Assembly: GCA_026874595.1 (NCBI GenBank)
Contig: CM049321.1
Location: forward strand, 15,519,479 to 15,583,478
Direction of reading: 5' to 3'
Origin: Sipunculus nudus
Taxonomy: Eukaryota; Annelida; Sipuncula; Golfingiida; Sipunculidae
DNA: 64,000 bases
In this document: positions 1-13,600 of the stretch, piece by piece
Numbering within the stretch: the stretch's first letter is position 1
How the letters are laid out: each line of letters begins with the position of its first letter
Program-made: the position numbers and the translations under genes
The notes under the pieces: model-generated
What the model saw: the letters and a program-made list of their open reading frames with translations, nothing else
What the model was told of the DNA's origin: nothing
Database searches by the model: none

Positions 1-422
1 GCCTGTGATTAAATCAAATGATATAATTACCGAAATTCATATACAGCACCAGTATTATTTGATTATTTGTCTGACTTACCTGTTGGCACATGCCCATATA
101 TAGGCCAGGCAATATGGGCTGTTTATATGGCATGACAACACCTATATATGTCAGCTAACCTGGTATCTTACATAATACGTTCTAGTAACAAGAAACAATA
201 CAATAATCCTCGGTTATGTTGGTTTGTTGGGTATACATGATATTTTATTTTTATTTGGTTCAGTGCCAATGTATCTTATGCAAAAAAAAACCGTGTACTT
301 TGTAATCCCTGGTTTTTAGCAATTGCCAATGAGAACACAGCCTATTACTGGATTCTGAATATTTGATGAAGCTCAGTCTAATAAGAGACTGTTTAATTCA
401 TTTTGCTATATTTATATGTTTG

Positions 423-1285
423 TTAGTTTGAAAAAAAGATTCTCATAAGATTCATGAACCAGTAAAACTGCGGTTTTGGTAGGAAAACGTTTGTGCTGAA
501 ACTTTTTTGCAAATTGCATAGGTTGCAGACTCTTGGTGATTAAGATGTTCGTTACACCGCTGCTTTTATAAACCGTATTACAATTAGACTGTTACTGCAG
601 ACCCCAGCCCTGCTGTTATCAGGGAACGGAGAGTGATCTTCATGTAAATGTATGTGAATTCTTGAATCGGGATTCTGGATCTGGGTTTTTTAAACTCAAA
701 ACGAATACTGTAGTTGACTTCATATTTACCAGGTTAAAATGATGTGATTTTGAAAATTTAAGTGTTTTGCGAAGGTTCCGACTTCAGAATCTTAATATAT
801 TAAAACCATACACAAAGGAAACATTTTATATGAATAAATTATAATAAATAATGTTTTCAAAATATTAATGATTGGACGAGTTGATATAATTTACGTCAGA
901 CTTTGAAAATTAAAAGATATTATTATTTATATAATATTAACAGTCATTTCCTTTCGATTTGCCTTCACTATGGGACTTTATATTAAGAAGGGAACGGACG
1001 GAAAAAAAGATCCTGGTGCTACTGATTTTCACTTTACCTCGGCTAGGATAAACTCATATCCCTAATATTTATCATTCATTTGAACAAAACATTTTATCAT
1101 GATTTAGGTTACATTAAAAGCTTATTGTTCCTAGGAAATTGCCCTTACTGACCACACAAAAATCTAATGACTAAACATTTGGCTACCGATAGTGCAAAAA
1201 AACATTGTACCATTAAAAATCAACATATAAGATGCACCTGCGAGGTAACTTTAGACTGGATATCTGACAGGGTTTTAGGTTCAAC
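423..1285 (-). CDS. Possible C-terminal caspase exons (1285..1238 and 495..423)
   Basis: Tentative. A 48-nt segment (1285..1238) has a good acceptor (TTGCCTCAG) and donor (CAG/GTGCAT), which keeps phase 2. A second acceptor (AAAGTTTCAG) at 496 starts a segment that, in the required phase, reads TNVFLPKPQFYWFMNLMRIF and stops at 425..423. The P-x-P-x-F pattern is like the end of caspase p10 subunits, but the middle exon shows no clear p10 similarity. Other splice choices are possible, or the true end lies left of position 1. Confidence 0.2.
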
Positions 1286-1495
1286 CTGAGGCAATTCTTC
1301 ATAAATTCATTAAAACAACTATACTTAGTAATGTTATGGCACTTTAGCCTTTATGAACCCGTGTCATGTAAAGTAAAAGTGGATATGGGAAACATTTAAT
1401 GAATGAATTGTGTTGCCATGAACACATTAAGTTGACTAAAGACAGCCTGTCAGCTAGGAATCATGACCCATTTGTTAACAAGGAGGCATACTTAC

Positions 1496-1685
1496 TTATC
1501 AGACAACTGGTCTAACATCTTGGTAAGAGCACATATATACAACGACCCTTTGTCTGGTAGAGGGTAAGCTGCATTGCCATATATTTCAGCGTAACCCAGT
1601 AAAAAGTCTGCCGGGTCGGGAATCCCACACATCAGCTGACGATAAATACCATCAGAACAAGCCTCATCGTAACCGATTTTCAAAA
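1496..1685 (-). CDS. Caspase exon 6: interdomain linker and small subunit (p10)
   Basis: 190 nt, acceptor ATGGTTTCAG, donor GTAAGTATG, phase 1 to 2. It encodes V/LKIGYDEACSDGIYRQLMCG followed by IPDPADFLLGYAEIYGNAAY and PLPDKGSLYICALTKMLDQL. IP(D/E)xADFLLGYA and (D/E)KGSxxIxAL are diagnostic of the p10 subunit. Two usual residues differ: the second S1-pocket Arg of the SYRxPxxGSW segment is Pro (residue 288), and the Trp of GSW is Leu. The usual last ~40 residues of p10 are absent and must lie in further exons. Reading through the donor would reach an in-frame TAA two codons later, giving a truncated product. Confidence 0.9.
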
Positions 1686-4600
1686 CTGAAACCATATTCA
1701 CATCTTAAACGTTGATCTGAAACTAAAGTCTGCTTTAAATGTAAGTAGATATATTTAATATGAAAAAGCAGTCATACAAAAATACAAAAATTGAACCAAT
1801 ATCCCCTTAGTGTGTACAGTAGAAATAAAAAAAAAAAACAAAAAAAAAAACAGAAGGATTTCAAATCCCAGTGTAACATGTTATATTTTGATTTCTACCA
1901 CTACATTTACCCTTGTAATTAGGACTGGAAAGGATACCAGTATGATCTGAAATTATAACAGTTCTGCAATTACAAGACAAACGCAGTTTTAAGAAACAAG
2001 GGACCTATTCGTCAGGGCGCTCAGCTAAATTTGATCCTGAGAATATTTGTATAAAGTCTAGTGGCTATCATGACTGTGTACATTCATGGAATACATGACA
2101 TGACAGACGGAGGAGCATCTCATGATTCTATACATGTATTTTTTAAAGTTTCAGTTTTTTGAGCAAGTGACTATAATATGCATGTAAATATATCCATTGG
2201 GAACTTACGAAACCCTGAAAATTATAGAATAATGGACATGAGCTGAAGCATTATGAGACACATTTGATTCATTGACCAAAATAAAATGCTGTAAACAATT
2301 ATAATTTTCCATTTTCAAATGAGCATAAACCAAATTTGATACGCATGTTAAAACAAGTCACTTAGTTTATATATAAATCTTGTGGTATGAAACCATTTAA
2401 TGATGCAAAAAGGAAAGGAATAGTACTGCTGTTATATGAAAGAACATATGTTAATAAGAACAAAGAAATGAGTAAATATAATATTCCTCAACAGTTAAAT
2501 ATAAGGCCATGCGAGCTAAAATTAAAATCCCATGAAAGTTTAACCAACATTCCTGATTAAATTGAGTGTACATAGCCAACTTTAAAAAATAAGAATGAAA
2601 AGCTTCACAGGACTTACACATTATTTATTAAAACATGCCAATGAGCATTTATAATATATCCTGATATATAATCATATTCGAATATTTTAAAAATTAGTAA
2701 ATAACCTAAATTACCAATATGTAGACCTTTAGATTCAAATCCTGAAAACGGTATTTCGATTTTAAAGGTACACAATCACCCACCTTTTGAAAAAAAGATA
2801 TTATGTGATTTCTGGCAACCTCTGTGTATATATTAATGATCTAAGTGTATTTTTGGTTGTGAAAAAAATTCTTATAAAGCCTTCGTGAAGGATGTGTGAA
2901 CTTGTTTATCAACAACATGTTTGAAAACACAGCAAAGATGACAAATTGGAAAAACATGTAACCTATGGTGGTTGTTTGCATATATATTCGGAGGTAGAAA
3001 GGTCACTTGTTGCAAAACGCCATTTGCAAAGCTAATGCTTATTTGACTTGCTGCCAGATATCCTTTTGACTATTTTGGGGTCCTTACATATTATAAACAC
3101 GTTGATATAAACAAAACAAGTAGCCTGTGTGCGGTGATATTCACGTTTTTTGGCCTTTTTTGTCGGACTATCTTTAGTTTCTAAAGGTGAGAAAGGTGAT
3201 TCGGCCCATTAAACAAGTGACCATTAGGTCATGACGCTCGGCTGACTGGCAAGACATTTACAAAAGGAATTTTATCATCTGAATGCCAAATTTTGTGGGT
3301 GGTATCCCCATTAAACCGCAGCAATTAAAGTTCTTCAAAATCAGCAAAAAAAAATAAGTTTCATGGTAATATATCCATCCATTCCAACGAAATCTTCCTA
3401 TTCGTATGCAGTCAGCTATTCTAAATATGACCATGCACATTTTTAAGGACATCCCTGGATGTCTAGACAGAAGATCATAGGTCCAACGGTACATCCGAAG
3501 GTCTCAAAATAGTGAAAAAAATGCGTAAATATTAAAAAAATACAGATCTGAAAATGATGAAACACTCTTTGATCAATATGTACAGAAAGAAACATGGCAA
3601 TCCATGCATTGGATATTCAGATATTGGAGCTTTTGTATCTAATTTTTAATCATTATGGGGGGGGGGGGATACTTTCGAGCCCCATAGCTCAAAGTATAAA
3701 AGTCACGTGACCTCAGGTTACTTCAGGTTTCAATGATATTTTTATAAACCTGAATGGGTGTAACGTTGAATTATTCTAGGCCTAGTGGATACAATTTGTG
3801 CCCAATCTGATTGACTGGGTACTCAACATCATGTTTCAAAGGATATTTGCCTAGGACCTAACTGGATGTACAGTTAGAAGTCTAGATCTAACGGTTACGA
3901 TTTGTGCCCTGTTAACGGACCAACTGCTTCATCTGAAGGTCCCAAAACTAGAGAAAAATGCGTAAAAATTAGACATAATAGCCCCGAAAATTAAACAAAA
4001 TAAGCCCGTTGCATATTATGTAACCTCGGACCTCATTACATATGCGTGAATGTGCTACGAATGTAATTCAAGTGAGAAATGAATTGCTTAATACTCATCA
4101 GGAGTTATATGAAAATAAAATCATGGAACAGTGTGCCCATTTGCTTCCATAATAAACAAAATACTATTGAATAATCCACCAGCCTCTTCCTCACTGATGT
4201 AAACAATCCGGATGACAACAACAAAATACAACTTTGCCATAAATATTATCAACTCCGTCTCTTGGACTTCACACTTTGATTTGATGTTCCAAATTAATAT
4301 AAACTTACCTGTTAATTCATCGTATAATCTATGTTTTCCTTAACTAATTTTATTATTTTATGAAATTCCATTCGACTTAAACTTGGCGGGTGGCACATTT
4401 GTGTCACTGACCTCTGACCTCATTAAATATACATATAAACCAAACTTAGTCGAGATAATTAAATGATTAACATTCCTGTTGAGTTTTATCAAAATCCATC
4501 ATATTCCTCTCAAGGTATCGCGGCGACACCATACAGTAGCCTAGTGACCTCTAACCTTATTAAATTTCCGTGGATTTCGTCCGTAATCAAACTCGGGCGA

Positions 4601-7600
4601 TATATTCCTTGGGTAATAAGTTATAGAAAGCTTTGTGAAAACCCATAAAAGCCCCAGTAAGTTATCGCGGCGACACTTAAAGTAAGCGGACGGAAGGACG
4701 GTGGGTATACAATAATTAGTCCGGTCATAGACGGGCTTTAATAATTACAGTTACTTACACTAGTCTTAAGGAAATGATGAACAATTCCATGATCAATATG
4801 CATGGGACGAATCATGGCAATCGATGAATAAGTTATTCAGATTCTGGAGTTTTTGTATCAAATTTTAATTTCTCTGGGGGATACTTTCGTGCTCCATAGC
4901 TCGGAGGAGATGTCAGTTGGAAGTTTCTAGGTCCAACGGTTACAATTTGTGCCCTGTTAACGGGCGGACAAATGGAAGGACGGACGGACGGATGAACGAC
5001 GGACAGAGTGATAGCTACAGCTGAAATGGGTTTCAGTCAGCTCAGCAAAAAAAAAAGTGGACTCAAGTCCGGACTCGAGTTAGAGTTCTGACTCCAGTCC
5101 TATATCCCTGAAAAAAATCATAATAAAAGTTGCACTTACCTCTTGGTGTATCGTCTCCTCTGCAGGCTTGGAAGAAGAAGAGTTTAGGTTTTCCTGCTAG
5201 CGTTGTACACGAGGAATTTGTGAACTTTGAGACCAGCTCACAAATGTTGACGGTCTTATTGTCCGTCCCATGAATGACACCCTTGTCCCCATGAGAAATA
5301 ATGCAACACACAAAAGCATCAAACTTCGAGTGGTCTTTTTGAGAGAAATGAGTTAGGGCTCTGTCGATCTGCTCACCAGTCAAGTTATCCCAAGTTATTA
5401 CTTTGAATTTCAGGTTCATCCAGGTCTTGCAGAGTTTCTCTGAAATATTAACATCACAAAAATGGAAAGTCTGAAGTTATTTTTAAAAAATGAGCAATAT
5501 ATCATTTATCCATATGATAACATGTGTATTTGAAATAACGATTATTTTGCAACTAAATTCCAAACTCATACTGGTGATTCTCATAAAGATCATTCTTATT
5601 TCTTTTCTTGACGAGCTCCAGTTGAATACTGTGCAGACGGGTTGTAAATAAGAGTGAATAAATAAAATAATTGTGGAAACATCCACTCATCCAAAAATAT
5701 TTGTCTAATTATATTCTTACTTAAGGAGAATTATGAGGTTTATATTTAAAAAAAAATAATTACAAGGGCCTCACTAAAATTTGAACCAAGTTACTATAAA
5801 AGTATTATGTGAAAATATGGTTCAATATACTTATTTTATTTTATTACCTTTTTAATATATGATTTTCTCTACTAGAAGTGAATGGCATGCCAACTACTTA
5901 ATTATATCGATGATAACATGACCGAGCAAGTCACTTGCATTTTGCATATTTAATCAAAAGAATTATGTATGCACATCCAAAGAAGTCAAATTATCCTGGT
6001 ACAATATTTTGTCAGAGATATAAAAAAGACACAACACAAAACAGCATTAAATTTAACCTTTTAAAGAATGGGTGTCAACAACCCTACCATTACCTTGACT
6101 TTCCATTGTTATGTACTAGTTAGACTGTATTTACTCGGTAAAAACTTCAGGTATAATTTTATACAGCGAGCAAATTTCATGGTAATATACCTGGTGCATA
6201 AAAAATCGATTAATAATCAATTATCTGTCTTTTTTATCTTTCAATAATCGAATGTGGTTTTTCAACACATTTCTACTTCAACTAGAAATACAAAATATAA
6301 GTTTTCATTTTTCACACTGTGCAAATGCCATTTATTCTTAACAATAATAGATACACCTACCTTTGTCAATATCACTACCCTCTATGTCTGGTAAAGATTG
6401 AAAGGTCGCATTGTTTATGATGACACAGTAACCTGTGGAAAATTCAAAAACTGCTCACAGGATAATTGCATGCATCATTAATGAATGATTAGCACTTCTG
6501 CATTACACATTTACAACATTTATAAACAAGAGAGCATTGTTTATCCAAACATTGTTTATCTGAAAAACTGTTTATCTGTAATTGAAAACTAAGAACTGAA
6601 ATTACGGCCATTTATCCAAAATTGAAACAATGAAAAACTAGAATGCGGGCAGTCAAAAAGCGACAACGTGTGTCCACTAAATCACAGGGGCACGGGTAAA
6701 GTAAGTCATTGAATGTTCCTGACATTAAAATGGCTCAAAATGTGTAGCATCAGTGATGCCAATTAAACTTCTCAATTGTGCAATTGTCACCAAAACAGAT
6801 CTACAGATGGGTACACCATGCAAAGTTTCAGGCCGAGACACCAATCGACTATGGAGAAAAGGTGTATCAATGTATAATATACCAAGGGACCCTTGATTCA
6901 CGGTGCTCGGCTGAAGTTGTCCTTGAAGGCAACAACCTTGAATTATAACAAATTGGAAAAAAGCCTGAGAGTAAGAGATGATATAGAACATGGTTGATAT
7001 GTTAGGTTTGAAAAAAAAATGATGATTAAAGAATTGTCAAAAACAATATTTTGTGACCTGACAATATGCAGTTGATAAACATAAGATCTATACAATAACC
7101 ATGATCACTGGTTAGGTCAATAATAAATTCTTGACATGAAAAGCGGTTGACACTGTCACTCATACCTTCAGTGAGATCCTCACCTTTTTATTACACCGTG
7201 TTTTATTTCAATTTTACAAATTTTACACAGTTGCAATACACAATACAACAAGTATCCCCACTGCACGAGGGTAAGGGTTCAGTGGCAGAAAATGGGGGTG
7301 GGGTTGGAGTTACAACCCCTCTGCATATACATACAGGACAGGAAATTAATTCAACTTTGCTTACAGGAAATTGATTCATGATTATTAAATATTTAGAAAG
7401 AGGAAGATAGACAAATAAAGAGAAAGATAGACAAATAACTGTATATCCCATTCTGCTGAGTCAAAAAATAATGAACAAATCTTTGGACTGGATCCTCATT
7501 TGTTGTAATATCAAATCAAGTTTGCAATAAAACATATATATCTGAATATATAAGTTGATTGAAGATATTAAATTGCATCATCATTTATCCCTTATTTTGC

Positions 7601-10600
7601 CTATATAGCATCGCATTATGCATACATATGTATTATTTCATCACAAAAAAAGATTTTATAAATTTGCAAAAAATTGAAGTCTAAAAATATAACTTGATTC
7701 AGAATTAACAATTGCTCCTTTATTTCTCTATAATTTGGCTCATATATTATGTCAGGTTATGTGTTATACATTGGAGTGAAAAGTGCTGTATAGTTAAAAA
7801 AAATAGAGTCATGAAACAATAACAATTAGTTCATTACACTTGGTGAATGTTGCTTTATGTGTATGTGTGTGCGTGTGTGTGTGTGTGGGGGGGGGGGGGG
7901 GGTTGGAAAAGGGGGGAGGGGGGGGGACATGAGAATTACTGTACATCTGTGACAGTAGGGGTGCCAACCAGTGTATAATTACGCATTACTAATCAGGCAC
8001 TCGGGCAGGACTGAAGTAACCAAGAGTGGGCTGGCTGGGGCTGGCACACTGCAAGTGAATACGATAAGGCTTCCAACTAAAAATTCAATATCTTATTTTC
8101 GAGGTTTTACTTTAAATTTCAGAATTTTCAAAGATTAAATCCTTATTTTTTTAAAGGGGCAGTTTTAAAGTGTCACAATATGTTTTACTTGAAAACGGAG
8201 GTTTTCCCTAATTTCTCGAAGGAACGATGTCGCAGTGATCCAGTTTTCGTACGGCAGGAGTACTTGGGGACATCTAACTGTATGTAGATTTTTTTATTCA
8301 TAGGACCATCCGTTCAAAACGTGCCTTGTTAACGGATGGACGGCCGGCCGGACGGACGGAGAAAGGATAAAGAGATTGACTGAGAGAAGACTGAGATATA
8401 ATCGATTTTTACCAAAATGCAGAATTTTAGGCTAATGCGGTAAACCACTCCTGAGGAAAGGACATCAATGCATTCTAGGAAAACGGGAAGGTAGGTGGCG
8501 CGACCTGTCTGGTCTATGGAAACTCTCCGAGATGGATGTGCATGCAAAATGTAGGACCGATAGATTTAACCACTCCTTAGATATGAGCAATTTTCAAGCC
8601 AATGCACGGATGAATGCCACACAAGGATATGATGGCGCCACCTGTCTTTAGTGCGAGATGGAGGTATACAAGTTCTATAGACATGCATAATTTGAGCCTA
8701 TACTTTAACCACTCCTGAGATGTGAGCATACTTATTGGAGGTACTCAAGATGGATGGACATGCAAATTTCAGACCAATACATTGAACCACTCCTTAGATA
8801 TTAGCGGCGGCGGCGGCGGTCAAACCCAGGTGAAAATATAGTATCCTCAAAGCTCTGTTTCAGCTGATATAAATATTCAACAATGAAATGAATTTGATTT
8901 TCCAGGGCGAATCGGCAATAAGTTTAATTTATTTTACATATCAAATTAAATAATTGAATGGAAAACCTAACAAAAATGCTGTTGTGAACGTTCATTTTAG
9001 ATCAGCTTCATTAATTAGTCTTTGTCATTCTCTGGTAAACTCTGATACTCAGGGGCAGGTTGGCAATCCAATTGAATCATGTGGAATCATTTATCCAAAT
9101 GCTCGTTTATCCAAACAAAACCCCCTATCCTACGAGCTTTTCCGATAAAGTTAATCATGACTCCTCTAAAGTGTGGTCTTCATTTGATTTACCCATTATA
9201 TTAATTACTAGGGCTGTAACAATTCATAACAATACAAAGTCATACATTGTATCCATACAATCATACGGCCTTATATTAACAGGTTGACGATATGTAATCA
9301 TCAGATGGAAACTGATGTTGGACGTTATCTCACAACACCATGAAAAACATCCAAGGTGAAACATCTTTTTTAAAACTAGGGAACCACGGGGGTCAACGCT
9401 CAACCCAAATTCATCCATAAACTAATTTGAAAATGGATAGGCCCTGTGACCTTGACCTTTGACCTAGTGACCCCAAAATCACTAGGAAACGTCCTCTATT
9501 GGCAGATGCGCCACGTGTGTAAGATGGAAGGTTTGCAATGAAAAGGTTGGCTTAAAATGCATCCACAACATGTGGAAGACGGAAGGTTTGGGATGTAAAA
9601 ATTAGCTTAAAATACATCCACAATTTTTCTAAAGTAGTGGATATTGTGACCTTGACCTTTGATCCCATGACCCCGGAATAAACAGAGTCCTTACTTTAGT
9701 GGTGGCCCATATATAAATCAAGTTTGATTCCAATATTTAGATCCAAACTGGTGTTATTATCTGGAAAGTAATGTGGATATATGGCCCCGTGACATTGACC
9801 TTTGACCTTATGTCCCCAGAACCCAAACATTTCTTCTACTATTAACATGTCAAGTATATGTTCAAGATTGAAGGTTTGGGATGAAAAGTTTGGCTTAAAA
9901 TACATCCACAATCTTTTTTAATTAGTGGGTCCTGTGACCATGACCTTAGTTTTGTATCATTTACTGTATCGTAAGGGAAGTATTGAGATATATATCTTAT
10001 CGTGGAATAAAATGTGTTGTTGCACGGTTAATATTTACCTTTAAACCACCAAGTTTCCAAATATAGTTCATGTGTTACAGATATTAGTAAGTTCTTGCAG
10101 ATTACCACAGAAAACTATAAACAAGCAGAGAAGGATAACAGCATAAAAGAACTACAAATTATTCGGTTAATTAAATAAGCACTTCTGGAGGTCTTTGGTT
10201 CCATCCTCATCTGAGCCCCAGAGGCCAAGTGGTATTTTCTTCTTACACTCCTCACGCATAGATTAAACACTGCAGTCGTCACAAATCTTCTTTTGTTTTA
10301 ATCACTGTCTAGTGATTTGCTAGGTAGTCTGAATTACACAACCAGGTTAGACACAGAGCAAAGAATCATAACCAGAACAATAGGGCGTGGTATCGCATTG
10401 TGCATCCATCTCCAAATTTAAAGGAAGTGTCTAGGCAGCCGACATTGCATTAGCCGATAGTACAAGCACTTGTATTGTCTAGTTGCTCACTTATATGATA
10501 TAATATTTTTGTGTCATTTACAGTGCTGATATTGCAGACTTTATTTCAGCATCTTTTATTCTGTTTACTTATAAAATTAAATTATTTAAATTTTAAACTC

Positions 10601-13600
10601 TATTTATTTTAACCTTTATGTACAAAATATAAAGGAACAACGCTGTTAATTGGCAAAACATACATGACATTGAACCAATTATTAAATATCATATGTGGTA
10701 GTACCAAACTTGCATAACACTTATTACAAAAAAACTCTATTTCTTATAACTTAATAAAACTCATCAATGAATTGTCACGATTTGAATAAATAATTGTACT
10801 TAATGATGAACCATTATATCGCATAATTAAATTTTGTTTCTCATCTTACTTCTTCACAGTAGTTCAACTTGACTTTCTAATAGAGTTTATAAGCAGCTCC
10901 AGTATTTTTGTATGAATTCTTATTGTGGCCACTATGGACGCATGCATACGTGATGGATGTGTATTCTATTTTAAAATTAAAAGATTTATTTGGACACCTC
11001 TGTTTTTGAACTAGCGATGGATTTTTATCTTTTTCCACAATTCGACATTGTGGAGCTCTAATAAACTTTAACTTTTATCTATAAATCACAACTGAAAAGA
11101 GGAAAATTTATCCCCAACATACATTTTGACTGCCGTCGTGCTGACATGTTAATATTAAATATCCTTAATTTCATATACATTTATATATGTATATCCTTAA
11201 TTCATCACCACATTTGTTACTTTACGATAAAAAATAAACGGAAAATTGTAAGATCAACACATATTCAGTTCTAATCACAAAGTAGTCATCAAGGACTCAG
11301 AATCTGCTCTCTGAACACACTTATGACCTATGGGGGTCATCAAAGGGTATTGCATAATAAATACACTATCGATAGTGTAGACAGTGCCTTAACCATCTGA
11401 ATAGGTCACTCAGTAAATAAAATTCACCTACCTGTTTATGAAATGTTGTAAAAATATGTGGTTCCAGTGCATGAGAATGTTTCAAACATGTACTATATAT
11501 GGACATGCAAAACATGATTACTAATGATTGATTTTGAAGATATGCATTGTGATGCTGCATGTCGTGGTTTCAAGTTCAATATTTAATCTTTTTTTTTTTT
11601 TTGATTTTTAACAACTGCTTCAGTGTAATGTATGTTAAATCTGAGTTATGAAAATGTTGTCAAACATGACCTGACAGAGACGTGACCAGTATTTAAGATG
11701 CTGAAATATTATTACTGTAAGTGACACACACAATATTATATCATGTCAATGTGCATGTGTAATCAGACAATACAAGTGCTTCTTAGACCATTTAAAGCAT
11801 TGTCGAAGGATCTAAAGTGTGTAAAGTCTAGGCTACCGACGCAGACTGCCTTGACTCTGACACACCACAGCTAAATTGTCGACTGCCCAGACACTTCCCG
11901 ATTTTAAACGTGAAACCCGCTCTCGTTTGTCCAACTCTTGGCATTGTGCCAGAAATTGTGTAGTTAGACTAGGGGGAAGGGGAAGGACAGCTGGTGTTGC
12001 AAGTTTAAATTTGGAGCTGGATGCACAATAAGACACCACACTCTCATTCATCTGTTACAATCTTTGCTCTGTGCCCACCCTGGTGGTGTATCCCAGATAA
12101 CCTTTCTATACAAAGCAGCGGTTAAACAAAAGGAGACCTAGGATGACTGCAGTGTGTATACTAACTGCTGAATTGAGGGGTGTATTTAATGCATAAGTAA
12201 ATACGTGTCATTTATAGGCTTGTTTACTGACCTCGGGGTTCCTGTGTCATATTGTAGCAACAGACCAGATCAGGTCCATCAGGCTGGGTGATTCCTCCAT
12301 TCACAGGCTGACGTATATGGCGGCCTGCAATTTACACGTTCTCAATAAATGAAGAATATGTCTGGTATGTGACCTGTTTTGTGGTGACTTACTTATTGCG
12401 TAGTCCCAAGAATTTAAACTTGCCAAATCTAAATCTTTAGTGAAAATTATAGATCAGGGGCATGGAGATATTTGAACAATAACTCGTTCTGAAAACGTAT
12501 TATAATATTGGGGAACACAGTTAGTATTTCATTAATACTATCAGTTTTGTGTCACCTTTAGAACCAAAAGCATGCAGGAATTACCATTTTCAAAGTATTA
12601 GTTAATACAGCTGTATCTTTGTAAATCTAGGTATATATGCCAACCAATAATTCAGCTGTTCTCTACCACTTCGTCTGTACAAACTGTGTTTAGTTTTTTG
12701 TTCAAGGGTGTTTTAAATTCTTGATATATGTTAATGAAATTGACAAAAAAAAATATATATTTTTAATAAGATACCTCATATATATGGAGCAATAGACTCG
12801 TTTCCCATAGTTGCATTGGAAACTCATATATATGTTATCAGATCTTTTATAATATTTGCAAATAATGAACAAGAATTATAGCTGATTTCTTTGTCAGTAA
12901 GGTAAGGCATATTAATAATATAATACTGGAAACGCTCTACCGGGCTTGACATTAACTTCATTAACTTGCCCAGTTGGACAAATAACATCTAGCTTCAACT
13001 GACTTCCTCTCACAATTTATTGCTTACCCAACTAAAATCAGAGATTGGAGCCATGAACACCCATGCATGTTCTACATGATTGGTTGCATCGTTCAATATA
13101 TGTTCGACAGTAAAATCTTCAAATATTTGTTGTTCCTTTATTACATTTCCCCTTTAGTGCTTGTACAGACAAATGTAGCAGCTGACCTTCGGTTGCCTTA
13201 CCACCCTACCTAAATGTACATGCACCGGCCATGTGGTTAACAATTAATGTTGAACCCTGGTAATCACCTGGATTTGTATCGAGGCTATAGTCAGGACTTA
13301 ACCACATGCAAGGGCTACGTGTGAAGCCCTGGTGCGCCTAAGTGAAAAAGGTACCATGACAAAACAGAGTGAAAACCATGAGAATGTAACCCTTTGAACA
13401 CGAAACCAAGCCCAATATACCAAGTATGGCTGTTCATGGGGATTTAAAATTTACGATGTTTACGAAAGATAAATCATTGCGATAATAAAGTCCTCGTGAA
13501 TATGACGTCTTCTTTGAACAGGTGAACAACCACTTATACTCTAGCCTCACAGACATTTCATGTAAAATATATCAGAAGCAATATAAATTTATTTTTTTAT

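Larger units (their letters stand above)
6433..12231 (-). other. Caspase intron 3B-4, repeat-filled
   Basis: No supported exon. About 6880-8350 is a diverged low-copy repeat, related to 26900-28605 and partly to 35390-35480, with a GT/G tract at 7858-7927 and an ACGG-type tract at 8330-8365. 9208-10010 looks like an hAT-type repeat (ACTAGGGCTGTAACAATTCA) with a nuclear-receptor-motif repeat (9420-9950) nested inside. 10020-12140 holds nothing I recognise; a reading frame at 12051..11833 (minus) resembles no known domain. Confidence 0.5.

Noticed and set aside
5483-5686. Minus-strand frame between caspase exons 4 and 5
   Set aside because: Exon 4 ends GSDIDK and exon 5 starts EKLCKTW, which aligns with caspases without a gap, so no exon is missing here.
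11833-12051. Minus-strand frame directly after caspase exon 3B
   Set aside because: Exons 3B and 4 join in phase without it, and it has no clear splice sites or caspase similarity.
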